Below, in pieces: positions 63,912-64,000 of a stretch of DNA of 64,000 nt. Each line of letters starts with the position of its first letter. The first letter of the stretch is position 1. Made by a program: the position numbers and the translations under genes. The notes under the pieces were generated by a model. The model had not been told where the DNA came from. It ran no database searches and saw nothing but the letters and a program-made list of their open reading frames with translations. Source of the stretch: Methanolobus sp. (GTDB lineage Archaea > Halobacteriota > Methanosarcinia > Methanosarcinales > Methanosarcinaceae); assembly GCF_016278365.1 (NCBI RefSeq), contig NZ_JADQBZ010000018.1, forward strand, positions 25,173 through 89,172, written 5' to 3'.

Positions 63912-64000
63912 TCAAGGTGACCTTGCTTCCACATAATACAAATGATGCCTGTCCGGACAGTACATATCCAGCTCGATCTTTAACTTCTGCACCAGGTCAC
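63912..64000 (-). CDS. 3' end of a leftward gene (partial)
   Basis: The last 29 codons of a gene entering from beyond the window: LVQKLKIELDMYCPDRH and a tail YYVEARSP before a TGA. Codon third positions are G/C-rich as in the neighbouring genes, which favours this frame. Another frame is also open through the Fpg-like start but has a stop near the window edge and no start codon. Too short to identify. Confidence 0.35.
   Translation of the reverse strand, partial: DLVQKLKIELDMYCPDRHHLYYVEARSP

Noticed and set aside
63850..63996. A second open minus-strand frame (VKDRAGYVLSGQ...) at the right edge.
   Set aside because: It has a stop near the window edge, lacks a start codon, overlaps the Fpg-like gene and uses A/T-ending codons unlike the alternative frame.

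Overview
The window looks like chromosomal DNA of a methanogenic archaeon of the Methanosarcinaceae (Methanolobus, Methanomethylovorans or Methanosarcina relatives). This rests on gene content: an anaerobic CO dehydrogenase homologue, a PEF-CTERM surface protein, Methanosarcina-type S-layer domains with a PGF-pre-PGF region, an archaellin-type domain, an archaeal GlcNAc-1-phosphate transferase, archaeal TATA boxes, and GGTGA/GGAGG ribosome binding sites. The genus cannot be fixed by reading alone.

Layout. 1-3.3 kb: the end of an encapsulin-type ferritin, an AIM24-family protein, a lipid-linked GlcNAc-1-P transferase, and a 51-residue zinc-ribbon gene. 3.4-9.3 kb: a surface-glycan block. It has a GalE-like epimerase, a VanZ-like protein, and a leftward operon with the four activities of the WbpA/B/E/D route to a UDP-2,3-diacetamido-glucuronic acid. 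9.6-14.7 kb: a slipin and a 1392-residue secreted papain-like protease fused to S-layer domains. 15-24 kb: two IS200/IS605-type tnpB elements flank a 1872-residue hybrid sensor kinase. 24-29 kb: a YdjM-like membrane protein, an SDR oxidoreductase, a glycogen phosphorylase/Pfk-2 operon and a small Cys-rich protein. 29-35 kb: CooS homologue, PEF-CTERM protein, PspC/LiaF-like pair, UbiA prenyltransferase, NifX-like protein. 35.3-36.8 kb: a complete-looking IscB element with a foldable upstream omega-RNA region. 37-47 kb: ordinary accessory genes plus a 716-residue membrane protein that ends in an archaellin-like domain. 47.5-49.6 kb: a GATE-type membrane gene broken by a third, frameshifted tnpB element. 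49.8-53 kb: a membrane protein and a second PAS kinase.

53.3-62.6 kb is a second glycan locus: GT2, GT4, multi-membrane protein, flippase, FrhB-like iron-sulfur protein and pyruvyltransferase. Its core is strikingly AT-rich compared with the rest. The composition change falls inside the GT2 gene on the left. On the right the locus ends at a GC-rich, truncated start of a UDP-GlcNAc 2-epimerase gene. This looks like a swapped-in glycan cassette. The window ends with an Fpg/Nei-like protein lacking the usual catalytic proline.

The main points for follow-up are: four OMEGA-type RNA-guided nuclease loci (one IscB, two intact TnpB, one decayed TnpB) in 64 kb; the archaellin-domain fusion; the CooS homologue that lacks a C-cluster cysteine; and the mosaic glycan cassette. 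No rRNA, tRNA or CRISPR array was recognised.
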